From a bacterium (lineage in GTDB: Bacteria; Bacteroidota; Bacteroidia; Bacteroidales; Bacteroidaceae), in the NCBI GenBank assembly GCA_004562975.1, contig SFQP01000004.1, positions 1 through 56,645 of the forward strand: 56,645 nucleotides of DNA. The letters are read 5' to 3'. The number at the start of each line of letters is the position of its first letter. Position 1 is the first letter of the stretch. The position numbers were made by a program, and so were the translations under genes. The notes under the pieces are model-generated. The model was not told the DNA's origin, ran no database searches, and was given only the letters and a program-made list of their open reading frames with translations. Shown here piece by piece: positions 53,431-56,645 of this stretch.

Positions 53431-54613
53431 ATGCTCCTCCGTTTCATCCTTTTCACCCTCCTCCTGTCGGGTTGCTTTCTGGCCTGTACCAACAAGCCAC
53501 AAAGCAGCCCGGCGGCGCGTAACGGCGCATTTGCCAAGCCGCGCCAAGCGGAAGAACCCGATATGCAACGCATCATCGAGGGAGGCGAGCTCATCATCGC
53601 CACCATCAGCGGTCCCGACACTTACTTTGATTACCAAGGCACGCCCATGGGCCTGCAATATGCCCTGGCCGAAGACTTCGCCGCATCCATCGGCGTTGGC
53701 CTGCGGGTGACGCTCTACAACGACACCACCGCCCTGGTCCAGGCATTGCAGGAAGGGCAGGCCGACCTCGTGGCCGTCCAGCTGCCCGAAGCCATGTGCC
53801 GCCGCCACCAACTGCTTGCGACGGGCGTGACCCGGGCGGAGCGGCACACCGCCTGGGCCGTGCAGCAAAGCTCCACCGGGCTGGCCGAAGCCTTGCAACT
53901 CTGGTACAGCGACGGGCTGGAAAGCCGGATGGAACGGAAAGAGAAGGCACGCCTGCAAGCCCGCCAGCAAGTGCGCCGTACGGTGCGTGCCCCCTTCATC
54001 TCGCGTGAGAAAGGCATCATATCCACCTACGACAACCTGTTCAAGCAGGCAGCGGTGCAGACCGGGTGGGACTGGCGGCTCATTGCCGCCCAATGCTACC
54101 AAGAGTCCGGCTTCGACCCCAACGCCGTTTCGTGGGCCGGAGAATGTGGCCGCAGCAGCCCGATATATCCGCGAGTTGCAGGACAAATTCCCGACCATTG
54201 CCGACCCCGAGGAGAAAGTCAAATTCGTCCTCGCATCCTACAACGGCGGAGCCGGTCACATCAATGATGCCCAGGCCCTTGCCCGCAAACACGGCGGCAA
54301 CCCGCACCGGTGGCAGGATGTCAGCTACTATGTGCAGGGACTTTCCCAGCCACGCTACTACCGCGACCCCGTCGTGCGCCACGGCTACATGATCGGCAAT
54401 GAAACCTACCATTATGTGGAAAGCATCATGCAGCGGTGGCAGCAATACGGCGGCAACGTGCGCAACATCACCGCCCCCGTGCACCGCGCGGAAGCCACGC
54501 AGTCCACACCCGGCACACCCCACACTTCCGGCAGCCGCTGGACCCACAAACGCAACCGTTACAGCAAAGAACAGAAGATATTGTCGCCCGAAGAGCTGGA
54601 CCAAAGCCGTTGA
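53431..54613 (+). pseudogene. MltF-like lytic transglycosylase broken by an internal deletion
   Basis: The first frame (53431-54267) has a lipoprotein signal (LLSGCFLACT), a substrate-binding-like domain ('LIIATISGPDTYFDYQGTPMGLQYALAEDFAASIGVGLRV') and the start of the SLT domain ('WRLIAAQCYQESGFDPNAVSWAG'). The frame is then lost. The continuation ('PENVAAAARYIRELQDKFPTIADPEEKVKFVLASYNGGAGHINDAQALA') lies in another frame to 54613. In homologues about 27 residues including the GLMQIMP core lie between the two; they are missing at 54138-54144, where CCGGAG remains once, as expected for deletion between short direct repeats. The catalytic Glu is kept but the fold cannot be. Confidence 0.85.
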
Positions 54614-54672
54614 ACATCCCTTAGCGCAGACAGGAACACCCCGATTAGTTCCGCTTTTTTCTATCCATTGTC

Positions 54673-56645
54673 ATGTTTGAGGAAATCCTGCAAATATCCC
54701 GCCTGCCGGGACCACCACGCATACGCTACGGCCAGATGCTCCATCTTCTGCGCCGCATTTGCATCGAACAGTCCACCTCCTTCCAAAGCGATTATGCCAC
54801 GCTCTTTTCCCGACTGGTGGCGGTATGCAGGCATTTGCACATCGACCACAGAGTGGCAGACCGCTTCCGTCTACATGCCCGGCGCGTACTACAATCACAT
54901 TACCAGCCCTCCCCCACCGAGGAGCAGGCGGACTTGGCGGATTTATGCCATTTCGTTTCGCAGGTCTATGGGGTAGCCGTACCTCCCCCATTGCCCGGCC
55001 ACACTGCTCCGCTGGCAGCCAAACCTGCCGGGCGCAAGCTCGGGAAATGCCTGCGGGCTGTTGTGACGAGTGTTGACCGGGAGGACAGTTTCTGCTGCCT
55101 GCTTGATGGGGAAGAGGAAACATATACCGTACGCTACCGCCATACGGAGGATGCAGGGGAAAAGACTCCGCCCACCTCTTATCTATATAAAGGAGCTAAT
55201 GTCATGCTCCTTGATGTGGAGCGCCAACCCGACGATGCTCTCGGCCTGACCGTCTTCATGGCCGTTCTGGAACCGGACTATCTGATCGATGTCACCTCAC
55301 TTACCGGTACACTCAAACCTTACGGACACTCCCCGCTCAACTTTCTCATCAACGCCTTCTCGCCCAACGAATCAAACCGTTACATCCTGCTCGGTAACAT
55401 GGCGAACCAATTCATGGACGATTGTATCCATGAAGGAGAAAACGCCTCGTTCGAGGTGTCGGCACGCCGCAACTACCGCGACAACCTGGCGGCCTATGCC
55501 GCTTTAACAGCCAAGGATATAGATGCCGCATTCTTTGATGAGGCACGGCGGCACTTCAATAATATCCGCCAATCGGTCTGCCAGCGTTTCGGGGCCAATG
55601 ATGTCGGCATCTGTCCTGCCGACACTTTGCTCGAACCCTCCTTCATCTGTCCCACACTGGGGCTCCGTGGTCGACTCGACGTGATGACCAGCGACCGCCG
55701 CAGGGTGCTGGAGTTGAAAAGTGGGAAAGCTGAGACCTACGGCGGCAAAGCCCGTCCCAAGGAAGAACACCTGATGCAGATGTCACTTTACGGCGAAATT
55801 CTGCGGCGCAATTTCGGACTGGCATGGGACGAGATACAGACTTTCCTTTTCTATTCCGCCTACCCCTTGTTTTTCAACGAACGCCGCAGCGCGGCAGCCA
55901 TCCGCCACGTGCTGCACGTGCGCAACGGCATCATCTGCCTGCTTCACCGCCTGTCATTGGGCGATTTTCCACGCATCCTGCCCTTGCTCCAGCCGGAAAG
56001 GCTGAACGAGGCAGATATGGACGGCAAGTTCTACCGGCAATACCTGCGACCCCAGATAGAACGCATCACCCTGCCGTTGCAGCAGCTGCGCTACGACCCG
56101 CTGCTGCTCGACTACTTCACCGCCTACACCGCCTTCATCGAAAGCGAACTTTTCCTGAGCAAGACTTCGGACAACCGTCCTGATTCCATCAGGGGATTCG
56201 CCGCCACTTGGACTGCCGACACGCGAACCAAGCTTCTGGCGGGCAACCTGCTGAACAACCTGACTCTAACGAAAACAGAAAAGGATGAGCTGGGGGGCAT
56301 CACTACCCTGCATTTCAGCCTGCCGCCAACCGACGACGACTTCATACCGAACTTCAGTGAAGGCGAACTGGTACAAGTTTACGAGGCTGGTGAGGAAGGT
56401 GCCAACGTGACAAACCGCCAACTTTTCCGTGGAACGGTGGCGCGGCTTACGGCTGAGAGTCTTTCCGTCGCCCTGCTCTATGCACAACGCAATGCAAAGG
56501 TTTTTCCCGACAACGCTCGCTATGCCGTGGAACACGATGCCACAGACGGACCTTCGGCACAGCAACGGCGCAACCTCTTTGCCCTGCTCACCGCCACACC
56601 ACGCCGCCGCGACCTGCTCCTGGCCCGGCGCGCACCTGAAGCCGA
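54673..56645 (+). CDS. Dna2-like nuclease-helicase, N-terminal part (runs off the window)
   Basis: An uninterrupted frame from ATG 54673 to the window end gives at least 657 residues without a stop. It is one of the longest frames here but lacks its 3' end. A RecB/Cas4-type PD-(D/E)XK nuclease is visible: 'GLRGRLDVM' (Asp near residue 336) followed by 'VLELKSGKAETYG' (E and K near 348-350), then 'HLMQMSLYGEIL', the conserved QxxxYxxxL helix. An OB-like segment ('SEGELVQVYEAGEEGANVTNRQLFRGTVARLTAES') follows near residue 565, which in Dna2-type enzymes precedes the SF1 helicase. The helicase motifs would lie beyond the window. The Fe-S cysteines of Dna2 are not evident. Confidence 0.75.
   Translation, partial: MFEEILQISRLPGPPRIRYGQMLHLLRRICIEQSTSFQSDYATLFSRLVAVCRHLHIDHRVADRFRLHARRVLQSHYQPSPTEEQADLADLCHFVSQVYGVAVPPPLPGHTAPLAAKPAGRKLGKCLRAVVTSVDREDSFCCLLDGEEETYTVRYRHTEDAGEKTPPTSYLYKGANVMLLDVERQPDDALGLTVFMAVLEPDYLIDVTSLTGTLKPYGHSPLNFLINAFSPNESNRYILLGNMANQFMDDCIHEGENASFEVSARRNYRDNLAAYAALTAKDIDAAFFDEARRHFNNIRQSVCQRFGANDVGICPADTLLEPSFICPTLGLRGRLDVMTSDRRRVLELKSGKAETYGGKARPKEEHLMQMSLYGEILRRNFGLAWDEIQTFLFYSAYPLFFNERRSAAAIRHVLHVRNGIICLLHRLSLGDFPRILPLLQPERLNEADMDGKFYRQYLRPQIERITLPLQQLRYDPLLLDYFTAYTAFIESELFLSKTSDNRPDSIRGFAATWTADTRTKLLAGNLLNNLTLTKTEKDELGGITTLHFSLPPTDDDFIPNFSEGELVQVYEAGEEGANVTNRQLFRGTVARLTAESLSVALLYAQRNAKVFPDNARYAVEHDATDGPSAQQRRNLFALLTATPRRRDLLLARRAPEA

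Noticed and set aside
1..56645. CRISPR arrays, rRNA genes, riboswitches
   Set aside because: I saw no regularly spaced identical repeats other than the tRNA-Lys array and the phased 21-bp blocks, no rRNA sequence, and no leader that I could match to a known riboswitch.

Overview
The window reads as a Bacteroidales chromosome, probably Bacteroidaceae or Prevotellaceae. Promoters carry the Bacteroidota TAnnTTTG -7 box (clearest before the tRNA operons). Gene orders such as tig-clpP-clpX-recQ-glnS and purM-prfA, a DUF4831 lipoprotein-like gene, PGN_0703-like and BT0820-like families and a probable type IX secreted nuclease all fit. No tRNA encodes its CCA end. I cannot settle the genus. Most of the window is housekeeping DNA.

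Layout. 0.2-4.4 kb: a DUF151 nuclease-like protein, RsmE, an orphan ABC ATPase, a sugar-kinase-like/RapZ-C fusion and a small TPR protein. 4.5-8.0 kb: a complete 2-oxoacid:ferredoxin oxidoreductase operon (ferredoxin, alpha, small membrane protein, beta, gamma) and a small conserved protein. 8.0-9.2 kb: non-coding, holding copy A of a dispersed element. 9.2-12.9 kb: accessory-looking DNA around tRNA genes: three tandem tRNA-Lys, tRNA-Met, a decayed transposase, an AT-rich minus-strand pair (HAD phosphatase plus PD-(D/E)XK nuclease), then a tRNA operon whose first tRNA-Gly is broken and whose last is intact.

13-31.5 kb: rarA, an ABC-F ATPase, tig, clpP, clpX, recQ, glnS, a TPR protein, rfbA, a HAD protein, nnrDE, DUF4831 and DUF721/DciA-like genes. 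31.5-32.6 kb: copy B of the element. 32.6-41.6 kb: glgB, a secreted MORN protein, PBP1A and a capsule-export gene (Wza/OPX type) split by an out-of-frame deletion. 41.7-46.8 kb: nadE and malQ. 46.8-47.4 kb: copy C of the element. 47.4-56.6 kb: a secreted endonuclease I, TPM and LemA proteins, purM, prfA, an MltF-like transglycosylase broken by an internal deletion, and the start of a large Dna2-like nuclease-helicase that runs off the window.

The strongest undescribed signal is the element seen at about 8.3, 31.8 and 46.9 kb. Each copy has long imperfect inverted arms ending in TATATACGTA-type ends, a 136-137 bp spacer, then a block with ACAAGT, 11 bp later ACTTGT, and two further ACTTGT-like words each exactly 21 bp apart. 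The sequence has diverged but the spacing is fixed, which suggests a functional DNA or RNA architecture. A second intergenic hairpin family (27.75 and 34.8 kb) keeps perfectly paired arms although the arm sequences differ. Three small deletions in otherwise conserved genes (tRNA-Gly, OPX, MltF) suggest either real decay or assembly error.
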